A program made the translations under genes and the position numbers. A stretch of DNA of 64,000 nt, from positions 3,266,723-3,330,722 of the forward strand of contig FJOG01000003.1 in the NCBI GenBank assembly GCA_900073065.1, written 5' to 3'. The stretch's first letter is position 1, and each line of letters starts with the position of its first letter. This document shows positions 1 to 15,158 of the stretch, piece after piece. The notes below the pieces were generated by a model. That model had not been told where the DNA came from. It saw nothing but the letters and a program-made list of their open reading frames with translations, and did not search any database. Source of the DNA: Phialocephala subalpina. Its lineage: Eukaryota; Ascomycota; Leotiomycetes; Helotiales; Mollisiaceae.

Positions 1-854
1 TCGATGCTATCCTCAATGTTCTTGAATGTGACGACTCTGCTTCCAAGTTTCGTCTTGTTCGTGATTGCCTCTCGTGGTGGAAAGATATGCTTCAGGACCT
101 TCACTATGCGAAGTCCTAGCTTGGACGTGAATCCCTCGAAGATGAGATGTGGGTATGACTCGCTGACGGTACCTCTCGAAGCATTTGGGATGTCGTGGCG
201 CAAGATGACATTGTGGAGGGAGAAGGAGACTGTTGGACCATGGGGGAAATGCGATAATGTAAGGGCAGTCGGAACACCTCGATGCTCGTGTAGAAGAACT
301 ATGTCCGAAAGCCCGGATGCGGTGGCCGATTGTACCAAATTCGGCAGGATCAAATTTCCTCGGTTTAGTCGTATCGATGTAGGTAGCAGTAGACGAATCT
401 CCTTCGCAAATGCAGACAGACGTGTGGATGGATCGCGCGAAGTTGTGACTAGGACTCGAGGGTCAACGATTCCTGACAATTGTGCATACTCGTCGTCCAA
501 GTCAAGCTCTTCGTTCGTTGTCCGGTCTGCCTTCGATTCATCGTACTTGTAGTCCTCTCGCAGCTTCTTGTCGTTCGCAATCGCGGGGTCTAATGGCTTT
601 CCGGATGCCAAAGAAGCACGTAGCTTTGCTCTCTTTTCTGAAATCTCAGCATCCCGCAGAGTCACAGCTCGTCGGTAGAGGTAGTCTCGCCGTTGGCGGA
701 TCTGCTTTCGCTGGAGGGAAAGTTAGCAATGCTCTCATCTGTGGCGCAAGGGCATTTGAAGCTCCGCCACCCAGTCCTATGATACAGAAACATCGCAAAC
801 CAGATTGGAAGTAGTGAAACAGAAAGGCTCTGCACTTACATTCATAACATTCAT
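1..854 (-). CDS. IMP4: U3 snoRNP protein IMP4 (3' end beyond the window)
   Basis: IMP4 is a Brix-domain subunit of the U3 processome and acts in 18S pre-rRNA processing in the nucleolus. A five-codon first exon (854-840) is followed by an intron (839-711, GTAAGT...CCTCCAG) and an exon from 710 running off the left edge. The protein starts like the family, with a basic segment RKQIRQRRDYLYRRA. It then has an acidic stretch and Brix-domain landmarks: LVTTSRDPSTRL, VLLHEHRG, LSHFPHGPTVSF, RHDIPNASRG and PHLIFEGF. The visible part ends near RVVTFKNIEDSIE, so roughly the last 50-60 residues are outside. ATG 854 is used because it is spliced in frame; ATG 845, three codons downstream in the same exon, is an alternative start. 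It is divergent from UPF1 across about 440 bp. Confidence 0.93.
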
Positions 855-1295
855 CTTTGCTGGTGTTGAGTTTGTGTGTCGTCGGTCCAAACTTTTATCC
901 AAGCAAAGTTATTTTTCGCAGGGGTCGATTCTGCCCGCACTAAAATGACCCACTAAACTTGCGGCTCTATCATCACCAAGACCTCAAAAGTTTACACGAT
1001 ATTTCCCCAATCCCCAAGTCTGCGCCGGACATTGCCAGCACCCAACTCCCACCTAGAATGACTTGACAGACTTCTGGAAGTTTTGTAACATTCATTCCCC
1101 AGCGTCACACGGCTGCCACCAATTTACAAAACAAAACGCGAGAAGTGAGGAACAACCTTCCCACCCCAGTGCCACCTACTTTACTTCGGCCACTCGCACT
1201 TCTAACGGGAGCTTACAGTATCTCGTGACTCTTTATTTCCTGATACGTGTACTGATCATCTTTTCTCTCTCAGGAGTCGAGCACAACCCTTTACC
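855..1295. promoter_or_regulatory. Shared promoter region of IMP4 and UPF1
   Basis: A 441-bp non-coding stretch separates the divergent starts of two housekeeping genes, so it must hold both promoters. It has CT-rich tracts and no obvious TATA box. No specific binding site was identified. Confidence 0.6.
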
Positions 1296-4200
1296 ATGGA
1301 AGGGGCCTTCACCCACCTTGGAAACCACCTCATCTCCGACTCTGCGGCTGCGATAAACGCTGGCGCAGATGACCTTTCGAACATCGATCCAGACGAGAGC
1401 TTGCTATACGGACAGTATGGAGGACGCGGAGGATTAGGTACCAGCAGCAGACGCCGAAACGACGACGATGACAACGAGACCGAGGTTTTCGACGACGATG
1501 ATGCTGAGAGTTTGGCCAGTATGCCTGTTGATGGCATGAAGACCTTGGGACTTCGAGGAGTGGAAGATGAGAAGGAGCTTCCTGCTCACGCCTGCGCGTA
1601 AGTGGCGATACAATAGGCAGGTTATTGGACGAGGCTGATATACTTTGAAGATACTGCGGCATTCATTCCCCAAGCTGTGTTGTGAAGTGCCTGGGCTGCA
1701 GCAAATGGTTCTGCAGTGCTCGTGGCAATGCTACATCTTCTCACATCGTCAATCATCTGGTCCGCGCCCGACACAAGGAAGTCCAGCTCCACCCGCAATC
1801 AACTCTTGGTGACACAGTCCTCGAATGCTACAACTGTGGAACCAAGAATGTTTTCCTCCTCGGATTCATTCCCGCGAAGTCCGACACAGTTGTAGTCCTT
1901 CTCTGTCGCCAACCTTGTGCTTCTACTCCGTCCTCGAAGGATATGAGCTGGGATATATCTAGGTGGCAACCACTCATCGAAGATCGTTCATTCTTGCCAT
2001 GGCTTGTCTCCGTTCCTACCGATTCGGAGCAGCTTCGCGCTCGCCACCTTACTCCCCCCATGATCGCCAAGCTGGAGGAGATGTGGAAGGATAATGCGAA
2101 TGCTACGATTCAAGACCTGGAGAAGGCTGCTGGAATTGACGACGACCCTGCGCCTGTCTTGCTCAAGTACGACGATGCGTACCAGTACCAAAACGTGTTC
2201 GGTCCCTTGGTCAAGATTGAAGCCGATTACGACCGCAAGCTCAAGGAAGCACAATCCGAGGATGGTTTGGTCATTCGCTGGGATTACGGTCTTAACAACA
2301 AGCATCTTGCAAGCTTTGTTCTTCCTAAGATCGAGCTTGGTGATGTAAAATTGGCTGTAGGAGACGAGATGCGACTTAAGTATAAGGGCGAGCTACGACC
2401 AGTCTGGGAAGGTGTTGGATATGTTGTCAAGATTCCCAACAACCAGTCCGATGAAGTGACTATCGAACTTCGAAAGGTCGGCAATGACAAGTCTGTCCCA
2501 ACGGAATGTACCCACAACTTCTCTGCAGATTATGTCTGGAAGGCCACCTCCTATGACCGCATGCAATTCGCTATGAAGACTTTCGCCGTTGACGAGATGA
2601 GTGTTTCTGGATACATCTTCCACAAGTTACTTGGTCACGAGGTTGCAGCTGCACCAATGAAGATCCAGATGCCCAAGAAATTCAGCGTTCCAGGTCTACC
2701 CGAACTGAACAGCAGTCAGATCAACGCCGTAAAGAGTGTCTTGCAGAAGCCTCTCAGTCTGATTCAAGGACCTCCAGGAACTGGAAAGACCGTCACATCT
2801 GCCACTGTCATCTACCATTTGGCCAAGGTCAACGGTGGCCAGGTCTTGGTTTGCGCCCCCTCCAACGTCGCTGTTGACCAACTCTGCGAGCGAATTCACC
2901 GAACTGGTCTCAAGGTCGTCCGTCTGACTGCAAAGTCTCGTGAAGATGTTGAATCATCTGTTGGCTTCTTGTCTCTGCACGAGCAGGTCCGCATGAATGA
3001 TAGCAATGTTGAGCTCGTCAAGCTCTCTCAACTCAAGAGTGAACTTGGAGAATTGTCTAGCCAGGATGAAAAGAAGTTCAAAGCATTGACCCGAGCTGCT
3101 GAGCGTGAGATTCTCAACAACGCCGATGTCATCTGCTGCACTTGTGTTGGTGCTGGTGACCCCAGACTTGCTAAGATGAAGTTCCGAACTGTCCTTATCG
3201 ACGAGTCGACTCAATCCGCCGAGCCAGAATGTATGATTCCCCTTGTACTTGGTTGCAAGCAAGTTGTCTTGGTTGGTGATCACCAGCAGTTGGGCCCTGT
3301 CATCATGAACAAGAAAGCTGCCAAGGCCGGTCTCAATCAGTCACTCTTCGAGCGTTTGGTTATCCTGGGCCTGGCTCCTATTCGTCTGAACGTCCAGTAT
3401 CGTATGCACCCTTGCCTTTCGGAGTTCCCATCGAACATGTTCTACGAAGGCTCGCTTCAGAACGGTGTTACTATGCAGCAGCGACTTCGCCGCGATGTTG
3501 ACTTCCCATGGCCCGTCGGTGACACTCCAATGATGTTCTGGTCCAACCTTGGCAACGAAGAGATTTCGGCATCTGGAACTTCATATCTCAATCGCACTGA
3601 GGCCTCCAACGTTGAAAAGATCGTCACTCGCTTCTTCAAGGCTGGCGTTCAACCTCAAGATATTGGTGTCATCACTCCATACGAGGGCCAACGCAGCTAT
3701 GTCGTCAGCTCTATGCAGAACACTGGTACATTCAAGAAGGAGAACTACAAGGAGATTGAAGTCGCCTCAGTTGATGCCTTCCAAGGTCGTGAGAAGGATT
3801 TCATCGTTCTTTCTTGTGTCAGATCCAACGACCACCAAGGTATTGGTTTCTTGAGCGATCCTCGCCGTCTCAATGTCGCTCTTACTCGTGCCAAGTACGG
3901 CCTAGTCATTCTCGGCAATCCCAAAGTCTTGTCCAAGCATCCTCTCTGGCATTACCTCTTGCTTCACTTCAAGGAGCGTAACTGCCTCGTCGAGGGTCCT
4001 CTATCCAATTTGCAGACCTCGTTGCTCCAGTTCAGCCGCCCAAAGACTACCTACCGTGGCCCTCAACGCTATCAGATGTCTCACGCTACCTTCACTGGAC
4101 GCAATGGCTCAAACGGCAAGGCTCCCCAAGACTTCAGTGATGCTGGTTCCATGCTTGGCTATATCCCTGACGATGTCTCCTCTGTCCATTCATCTGCTCT

Positions 4201-4639
4201 TGGTGGTGTCGGCCTTGGATCCGCCTATCCTCAAATGTTCTCCAACTTCACCCCTGAGACCTGGCCTGGACTTGCTCCCGGAGCTCGCACCAATGGCCAG
4301 AAAGCTAGAGGCCGTGCACCAGAGAGCGTTGCAGGAGAATCGGTTGCGGCCAGCGAGATTACTGATGCTACCAGCAGTGTCCTTGACGGCAAGGGAATCG
4401 GTCAAGGTGGTGTCAGTCTTGGTGCTGGTCTGGACACAGCTCAGAAACAAACCAGCTTGAGCCAGTCTGACCGCCTCAAGCGCTACGTCGAGTCTGGTGG
4501 ACGCATTGCTGACTACAAGACCGGCGATGCTGGCAGCGTCTTCGGAAGCAACTCCTTGCTCGGTGGACGCCGCTTGGACGACGATGAGAAGAGCGTTTCT
4601 ACTGCTTTTGCTAGTCAAGTTGGAGGTGGCTATGATTGA
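1296..4639 (+). CDS. UPF1: ATP-dependent RNA helicase UPF1/NAM7 (nonsense-mediated decay)
   Basis: Superfamily 1 RNA helicase central to nonsense-mediated mRNA decay in the cytoplasm. One intron (1598-1650) splits the first 100 codons from the rest; the spliced product is about 1,096 residues, normal for fungal UPF1. An acidic N-terminus precedes the Cys/His-rich zinc domain that binds UPF2: HACAYCGIH spans the intron, followed by [13 protein letters not shown] and CYNCGTKN. The helicase core shows Walker A GPPGTGKT (about 474-481), Walker B DEST (about 618), GDHQQLGPV, the QYRMHP motif and [10 protein letters not shown], then VALTRAKYG. The C-terminal tail is Gly/Ser-rich with [11 protein letters not shown]. 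Exon 2 contains no disruptions. The next gene is 700 bp downstream. Confidence 0.97.
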
Positions 4640-5340
4640 TCGATGCGTCTACTGTCCATGATGCACTGGACATAAATATTTTGACCGAAATCGGATTGCC
4701 CGAGAATACTACCGCAGGAAGCTGCTAGCTACGCCTGCCCTACATATTACTCAGCAAACTGGATCTCGTCGATCGACACGGCTAGTCACTTGCTGACTGA
4801 CTGACTTTTGGGGGTCCTTCATGTCGATGCCAATAGGCCGAAACATGCAAGCATGCCCTACGTTGCTGCACAATGTTGGAGGATGAGTTGATGGAAATGG
4901 AAAACGGGGTTGTTGATGTTGCGAGTTGAACTTTGGTGAACAGATTGTTGTTGTGTTGCGTGGATCATCTGTCATAAAATGAGGGGTTGGTGGGGTTGAG
5001 ATGCGAAGCACTGTTTTGAGATGGTTGAGCTGATGCTTGAGGTCGGAGTGCCAGCTACATATCGAAAGGTGCTGCGCTGATAGTCAATTACAACCTTATT
5101 GCCCTACTAACTGTTGCTGCATAGTGTCCGTATCTTGAAGCTCGAGTTTCTTCCCCTTGTCTCGTTAAAAATTTCTTTATTCGCCCAACAATGCCAAAAC
5201 TCGAGTGAGTTCTCCTCGTTTCCTGAAGGAATCCCCAGGTTCCTTTGTCTCAAGTTGGAACTTCCTTGTCATATTTGCTATTTCAACCTTTTCATGCGTA
5301 CTTGCTTTCATCCAAGAACTACGCATACCCATCTATCAAA
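4640..5340. other. Intergenic region, no gene recognised
   Basis: Downstream of UPF1 and upstream of the small ORF at 5341. A CT-rich stretch at about 5130-5330 may be the promoter/5' UTR of that ORF. No repeats or RNA genes were seen. Confidence 0.5.
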
Positions 5341-5646
5341 ATGTCCGAATCTCCAACAAACACAAACGAGCAGCAAATCGACGATTCGCCAGATCCCGGC
5401 GACCAGCTTCCAACTCCTCCTCGTACACCTTCTGCACCACCTGGGCCCTCCTTGAAAGATGATCCAAATCTGCAGGAAGCACTCAGCGCGAGGTTCATAA
5501 AATTCGTTTACAACGAGGTGCAAGGACTGGATGCGAAAGATGTTGTGTTCTTACTGGGGCATCTGGGGAAGATGGTGACAGAAATTCATGGCGAGGTTAG
5601 CAAGATTGTTGGGGAGGAGGTTGATAGTCATGGTGCGCCGACTTAA
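5341..5646 (+). CDS. Small conserved-looking hypothetical protein (101 aa)
   Basis: I do not recognise this protein. The ORF could start upstream, but ATG 5341 (MSESPTNT) is preferred because it follows a pyrimidine-rich leader ending in ATCAAAATG, a good fungal start context. The first half is Pro/Thr/Ser-rich and likely disordered. The second half is a predicted helical segment (LQEALSARFIKFVYNEVQG then a Gly-rich turn and GKMVTEIHGEVSKIVGEE) with heptad-like hydrophobics, so a small coiled-coil or complex subunit is conceivable. No signal peptide or membrane segment is visible. Confidence 0.5.
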   Translation: MSESPTNTNEQQIDDSPDPGDQLPTPPRTPSAPPGPSLKDDPNLQEALSARFIKFVYNEVQGLDAKDVVFLLGHLGKMVTEIHGEVSKIVGEEVDSHGAPT

Positions 5647-6452
5647 AGTCTTTGTTCGGGGAATCGGGGCTTGGGGGGATATGTTGGTCTGGAAAATAAC
5701 TGGCTCCCGGGTGATATTGATGATTTGTTGACTCTTTCCTATTCGATGTTTGGAATACACCTTCGAAGATGAGCAATGTAATGGTGCTAGGCTTGTTGCT
5801 GCAGTTGTCGACCACGGCTCTTTGTCCCTTCTTCTTCGGTCTTTTCGTCTGCGTGCTTTGTCGGTCGCTTGCCTCGCTCTGTAATTCAACCGTATCCTCC
5901 CCCCTTCCGAAAGGAGCTGGACTAGGCGGTCATCGGGTGTTTACTCACTATATCTCTTTTTCCAAGTATCACTACAATTCATTTCCACAGTTTGTTTACA
6001 TCTTACCGTCATTTCGATATCATATCCCATGAACATGGGGACTTCAAGAAGCTGACTTTCCTTCCTTCCCCTTCTTTCGGTGTTGTGTCTGATTTTGTTA
6101 ATTTTTACTCGTCTGACTGGAAGCTTTTGTGTGAAGTGGGCGTTTTCCATGTTTTCTATGAGACCCGGGACTTTGAGCTCCTAAATCTTTCTGCTTTCTG
6201 TTGTTCTACCTTCCTTGCCGCTTCAACTTTATGTTTTGTTCGTCTAGGGAGGTTTCTTCTTTTCAATACAACATTCTTTCTTTGCTGATTGTGCTAGATT
6301 CCTGTGAATGCTTCCAGCATCTGGTGTTAAAACCCCTTTTACATTCCTCTTTTCAGGATGTCAAACGAGAGTCTCTTTGTTCTACTAGGTATTTAAAGCA
6401 AGCTGCGACCTCCTTACCATTATTCATCTTACAATCGGCAGAGAGCTTCATC
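5647..6452. other. Intergenic region, no gene recognised
   Basis: Only short ORFs lacking protein-like composition. T-rich on the + strand around 5940-6300. It may include the promoter of whatever gene gave rise to the decayed frame at 6453-7419. Confidence 0.4.
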
Positions 6453-7419
6453 ATGTTCCCGTCAACATCTCTTCTCCCAGATGAGCGGCGTGAGGCTCTC
6501 CAAATTGACATCGATAAAATTCGAGAGAGAGCTCTCTCTATGCTACTCTAATGACTTTCCTGAACGACCCTTCAATGCGCTCGCCAACGCCAAGAGAATC
6601 GTGGGATCGAGAGACGGGCACGTTCAGGCTACGAGGGTAGTGCAATCTTTAGAGAAGGAGTTTGTCACTTGTGAGACGCAAGCTCGAGCTGACATGGTGG
6701 TGCTCACGTAAGGGTATCTGAGACAGTTGGTACCTGTGTTGTGCGAACAGGTCAGGATTCAACAGACAACAAGCACCACAGCATCTACTTCCATGCCCAT
6801 TTCAACCAATCCTCCGGCTACTTAGAAGCTTAATGCTCTTCAAGAACCACTTTCCATCATACGAGAGAGCGCCAATAATCGCAAAGGCCAGCCTAGAAAG
6901 CTCATCACGGTCCTTGGCGATGCGTACGAATTGGTCGGGATAAAGCCAGGATTCGAGAAAGATAATAAACTTTTGGAGGAGTTCTTGAACACGACGGAAA
7001 AGCGGAGATTGAGGAACTCCAACGAAGCGCTGGATCTAGTGACCTACATCAGAGAGCTTCTGGGTGCAATGTCGTTGAAACTTGAGGCGATGGTCGCAGA
7101 GGATTCTGCCGCTGGCTTGGACGAAGCCGATACTACACCTTCACTCCATCTGAGTGAGGCAAAAATGAATGCCATGCTTCCAAAATATGCTGCTCAACTT
7201 CGAACACTGGGTGCAAATCAAGCTCACGAGCTTACTGGACAACATCTCAAAATCCTTGCCGACGCCCTGGAGAATTTGCGTATGGTTAGTGGATACAAAT
7301 ACTCAGGCGCGATCGTGCAAACGCTGGCCGACTTGTTGGAAATAAATTTGCTGGAATCGGGGACCCCACTGTCGGTTTCTGCATCGTTGCTTCTGTCATG
7401 CTATATCATGCCTCAATAG
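6453..7419 (+). pseudogene. Decayed protein-coding gene of unknown function
   Basis: A protein-like reading runs through this stretch but is interrupted. It opens at ATG 6453 (MFPSTSLLPDERREALQ) and stops at 6549-6551. The next frame then continues with coding-like sequence (RDGHVQATRVVQSLEKEF), meets TAA near 6709, reads on (LRQLVPVLCEQVRIQQ), meets TAG near 6822, and continues to the stop at 7417-7419 (GQPRKLITVLGDAYELVG, LGANQAHELTGQHLKILADA). Both internal stops could derive from CAA/CAG by one C-to-T change. A splice solution was sought: the donor at 6708 does not give a frame-compatible join to the last block. The predicted protein is helical; I do not recognise a family. Confidence 0.45.
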
Positions 7420-7785
7420 TAGACGTTCAACCGCTCCAAGGATGAGCTTCTCGCCTTCCAGGTATGGGCAGTCCAACATTACAAAGGTACACTCTACAGC
7501 TTCACTGTTCTGGCGGTACATTTCTGTGTATCTCTCCTCAACACTGGGCATTTCATGCAGGGTTGTAAAATAACTCACACGAGATGGAGTGTTTTCCTAC
7601 TTCTGCATTGCACTATGTGTACTGAACTAGCCGGAATTCTAAAGTCCCCAAAACTTCGCGGGGTTTTCTCCTCATCTCGTGCGAAGCTATGCAATTATAC
7701 ACCCTCAAGTGATCACTACGTCTGGAGACTCCGAACAATTATACTCTTTCGTCGATATCCTTTTCTGCATAAGCAACAGAGCGTC
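7420..7785. other. Intergenic region, no gene recognised
   Basis: Lies between the decayed frame and the 3' end of the MFS gene. A protein-like remnant (TFNRSKDELLAFQVW) continues just past two stops at 7417-7422, so the decayed gene may have extended a little further. Confidence 0.35.
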
Positions 7786-9717
7786 TTAAAGCTGATTGAA
7801 GCAGAAAGGATTCTGCTTGTCAGTAAGATCGCGAAATGCGAAATCAGATTCTTTGAGATGGCCTTTATTTGCCTCGAGGTATGCCCGACGCTTCTTGTTT
7901 TCCCAGGCCATATAAGCAATGTTGAGGCTGGCGATGAAAACGGTGATGGCTAATGCAACTACGTTCGATCGAAGACCTTCCTTGTAAGGCGAGGTTGTAT
8001 AAAGCTGTGGACCAACAATACCTGTTAAGAGTAGTATTAGGGTCTTCATTCAGTTTCGGGGATCAGCACCGTGGAGTTGCATAACATACTGCCTGTAGAG
8101 TAAAGGACGAAGAAGATAGCTTGGGAGGTCAACTTTTTGGTATGCCCACCAATATTAGCAGAGACGGTGCCCAAGTTCAGAATGAAAGAGCATGGAATGA
8201 TGCCAGTCATGAGCCAGAACCTAGTTGAACCCCACAATTAGCCTATAATCTTTTCACACAGATCGGGAAAAAACCTAGACGGAGTGGAATATACCCAGTC
8301 ATTAATGTCCACCTATTGGAATGACTTAATTTGACAGAGTAGAGGATAATGGAACCGGCCAATGCAATCAAACTTGCGAAGAGAGCAAGAGTGAGACGTG
8401 AACTTGGAATCCGTGTTGCAGCGGTTGTGAAGATGATGAGCCCAATAATCTCGAGTAGCCCCGTAGGCATCTGTAAGAGAGTTGTCTGCAGCGTAGTAAA
8501 GCCGAATCCTTTAATCAACAAGCTCGCAAACTTTGGTAAGACTCGAGTATTAGCACCCATTCTAGCGACCAAATTTAGATGGCTCACTTACCGCTGAAAC
8601 TCCAACGAGAACGTTACCGGCTCCCGCTCCAAGAGCATTGAGCCATACCTTTGGATCGGTCAACGCCTCAATAGCTTGCTCCTTTTTGAAAGTTTTGTTC
8701 TCAACGCCGGTTTGATTCTCTTGCACTCGTTTGAAAACGACAGTCTTCTCTGCATGTGTGAGAAACCAAGAAGTAGCGGGATTGGAAGGTAGAAAGAACC
8801 AAAGAACAATCGACCACACTGTAGACAATGCTCCACAGATGATGAAAGGGAACTTCCACAGTGGTACCTCGCCTGAAACATGTCCCACTCCATAAGAGAA
8901 AAGGCCACCTAAAATGATGGCCAAAGCGTTCATAGAATACCAAAGGAGGAGTCGGAATGGTTGTTCTGAGCGCTTGTAGTACATGCCGGTTATGAGACTG
9001 GTTTCGCATTAGCGGATCCGGAGAATAACCTTGCTGCAATGACTTACATGAGAGTGGGCATCTGAACAGCTTCGAAAGCACCAAGCAGAAACCGCAGGGT
9101 TGTAATATCTTCAAAGTTAGAGCAGGCAGCCATGAGAAAGCTCACAGCGCCCCAGCCAAATACCTGAGAGGAAAAGTACTTTCCAATCGGGAACTTCTGC
9201 AAGAGAAGAAGGGAGGGATACTGCCACACGAGATATCCAAAGAAGAAGATAGAGTTAGCCCAAGAGTATTGGTTGCCAACCATCTTGAGGTCCGCCCGAA
9301 GGTCGTACAGAACAGCATATTGAATGGCTTGCTTGTCCAAGTACTGCAGAAAGCCGGTAACCATGAGAAGCCTCACGTTATTTTAACATTGGTGCATGAG
9401 AACTTGATTTTAGAGGGTACTTACGGCATAAGGTGTAGGTCTATCTTCCTCAGAACTCGTTTATCCTAAGCATCTGGAATGACTTCATCTTGAACCTCAA
9501 GGTAGTAGTCGCGGGCAACATCATCTCCAACACTATGTTGATCTTTGCTGCTTAGTTTCTCAATGTCTAAGAAGCTATCCAGTAGTCTTTCGTGCAACAG
9601 AAAGAATGAATACAGGAAAGGGGGTAGGGCTGATCTGCATTTGAAATTTATCTTACCTGTCTCCGGAACCTTGAAGACAACAGGATCTTCCACACTCTCT
9701 TCAGCGGAGATGGACAT
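7786..9717 (-). pseudogene. MFS anion:cation symporter, allantoate-permease (Dal5) type, with in-frame TAG
   Basis: Major facilitator of the fungal Dal5/nicotinate-type family, importing organic anions at the plasma membrane. Seven exons were assembled. Introns: about 9652-9573, 9424-9372, 9047-8998, 8591-8531, 8294-8221, 8089-8022. Landmarks are VLRKIDLHLMPLLMVTGFLQ, YLDKQAIQYA, LRFLLGAFEAVQMPTL, MYYKRSEQPFRLLLWYSMNA, KGFGFTTLQTTLLQMPTG and SIVGPQLY, the usual order for this family. The basic C-terminal tail ends at 7786. The oddity is a TAG at 9468-9466 in exon 2, between EVIPDA and DKRVLRKID, in frame with coding sequence on both sides. A CAG codon would restore a typical N-terminal region. 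No plausible intron removes it, so the gene is either inactivated or carries a sequence error. Divergent from the OYE-FMO gene. Confidence 0.75.
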
Positions 9718-10999
9718 TTTGTTCTTCCAGATTTGAACGAGAATCAGTGCTGGACCCTGTTCCGTGGATGGTTAAGTGCCAGTCTGTCGGAACCATACAC
9801 GATCTTAAGTACTGCACACTGTGGATCCGGAGACAGTTCGTTCTCGAGGTTGACGCCATTTTGCTCATGTCAATTCTCGCCATGACACTTATCACTTGCA
9901 CAATAATGTTCGATCGGGCAGACATTACCAGCAATTTGTGCTCGAAAATCAAATGAGGCGTTGGCAGATATTAAACTAGTGAAGACAGTATGCGACATCG
10001 CCAGCCTCTAAGTGACTATGAAGTGCTGGACCCTTGATCCAAAGCTTTTATCGATTGGTCCCTTCGGATACTCCCCGAAAGACGTAATGCCATTCCCCAG
10101 CACTGGCTTAAGGGTCGAGGCTAAAAAGAAGAGTAATCATGATATCGACTGCCTCGGCATCAGACATAGTAATCTAGCATCTGCATACCTCGTAGCTTTC
10201 GCGCCCCGGTAATTATCCATAGAATCCCACAAATTGATGTTATCGAGGGCCAGGGGTGATCTACCACTCATATGGACCATTCATCTGCCTATTGTCTAGT
10301 CTTTCGCCATATCTGCAATTGATGCCGTGCGAATCCACCTTCTCGTCTTCAATCCATTTGTAGTTTCGCATCATTTCCCATCATCTATCTCGCGATAGCT
10401 ACGCTCTGTCCTCGCCATTACTTCTGCACTTGTGGTTCGTTTTGCTCGGTTGCAGCAATTTTCTCCGTGTATAGTAATCATTCGAAGAAGTGGATAATTA
10501 AGACCCTTGCACGCAGCTGAACCCTCGCTGATATATCACTGAAGAATGGGGGCTTGAGAACTGAATTCCACGCTTAGTTGATCGAAAACCACACTGCTAT
10601 TCACTATACGTTCCCGATGCTGCCATTGAAAGTTCTGAAGCAGCATGCGGGATGCAAAGTCGTACGCGTTATCAGCAGTTTTCCTTTGGCCAAGAAGAGA
10701 TCGTGCTGTGTCTAGCGTGTGGTAAACTTGACGCCCAGTTTAGTATTATCAAGCAATTCCTTGTGCTTGCTGAGTCGCAGATTGCACCATCGAATGAGCG
10801 AACTGCTCGGAGGCAGGACATCCTTTTCTACATATATATACTGGACTCGTCTCGAACTTCATTTTCTTTGCCCTTCCTCATTGAGATTCCTTCTCGAGTT
10901 ATTGTTAGTCTTCAAAGCGTCCGCTCGGGAGCCAATACATACTCTCCTCCTTGAGTTCCTATCTCGTCTCTCGTGCGAGGTGCATTTTCAGCCGCCTAC
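9718..10999. promoter_or_regulatory. Long divergent intergenic region between transporter and OYE-FMO gene
   Basis: About 1.28 kb between two divergent starts. It holds only short non-protein-like ORFs. A TATATATA stretch near 10834 and a CT-rich leader (10840-10990) precede the + strand gene. No recognised operator was found. Confidence 0.5.
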
Positions 11000-14056
<3,057 letters not shown>

Positions 14057-14580
14057 TTGCGGTGGCATGAAATTGCTTAGGTATAGACACTGAGACATGA
14101 GTCATGTAACAGGAGAAATGGAAAGCAAACGCTCACGTAAGGACTCGAAAACTTTCAAATGACATTCCAGCTTTACCAGATCTTCTACATCCCATACATA
14201 CCTTTACCTCCTCTTCTGGTCAGCTACTGGCGTGATTATGATGTTCTTCCATTCTCGTTCATTACTTTGTGATGATGAGAATATTCATTGATCTTCAGGA
14301 ACTCATTCTCTGCCATGAGTTGAACTTGACATCCACCTGGAGTTTTGTACTTGGGCGACTCTTAGTCTTGAGCACAGTTTTTAACATTTGTGGTGTAACG
14401 CTTGGGTACACGTGAACTCGGGATCATGATCCGAAAATGTGGAGACCTAGTAAAGGCTTCTTGATATCGAACGTGGTGAGGTTACTCGCACGCAATTTTT
14501 GGTAGTGTGGAATTTTTGGGACTGGGAGATTTTGAGTATTATGCAAGAGTAGAGATTATGCTTATATTTGGTGCGTTAAT
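14057..14580. other. Intergenic region, no gene recognised
   Basis: Downstream of the fusion gene. No repeats or RNA genes seen. TTATATTTGG at about 14561 could serve as a promoter element for the small ORF at 14581. Confidence 0.4.
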
Positions 14581-14835
14581 ATGTCTTTAAAACCACCACC
14601 CAGCCCCTACTCCAATGAAAGTCAAGACGAGAACAAGGCAGAAGTCGAAACCCTGACAGCAACGATAACGTTGCTAACGACGTCCCAATCCCACACACAT
14701 CTTACAGGTGACCAGCGCTGGATCCAGATTGTTCTCAAGGCTCTCGCGAAAGCTGTTGAGGGGTCCGAAGAGGAATCCCCTGCTCCTGATATGGACATAT
14801 TGACGGAAAAAGAGAAGAGTGGTACAGGAAATTGA
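14581..14835 (+). CDS. Small hypothetical protein (84 aa), doubtful
   Basis: Not recognised. An acidic, Ser/Thr-rich ORF with an amphipathic-looking middle (DQRWIQIVLKALAKAVEG). The start lies shortly after a TTATATTT element. It has no neighbour-related clue and could be a chance ORF or the first exon of a longer gene. Confidence 0.3.
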   Translation: MSLKPPPSPYSNESQDENKAEVETLTATITLLTTSQSHTHLTGDQRWIQIVLKALAKAVEGSEEESPAPDMDILTEKEKSGTGN

Positions 14836-15158
14836 GAATGCAAAAGGGGGTTGGTTCGTGGAGGTGTTGGTTGATGCTTTGGGTGGGTTGGAGGGGAAAA
14901 CGGGGATGTGAGTTTGTTTCTTACTTGGGCCGAGGACGTGATATTGAGGATGGGGCGGTGGCTTGCGAGTGAAGATCATACGTGATTGGAAGGGAATAGG
15001 TGAGAGGGAAGACGGAGAATGAGAGATGAAATTTAGGGGAGATGGGCAGCGAAAGAGTAAATGGATATTCTTCTCATCAATCATATTTACAGTATCATTC
15101 TCAAATCAACCCATCTCCGCAGTATGTACAGACTCCCCTTTGACTTCAGAACACCATC
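14836..15158. other. Intergenic region, no gene recognised
   Basis: G-rich on the + strand (14840-15060), probably the 3' UTR/terminator area of the minus-strand transporter. Nothing else seen. Confidence 0.35.

Noticed and set aside
4..552. 182-codon + strand ORF at the left end
   Set aside because: It is the antisense shadow of the IMP4 coding exon, which has clear Brix-family motifs on the minus strand.
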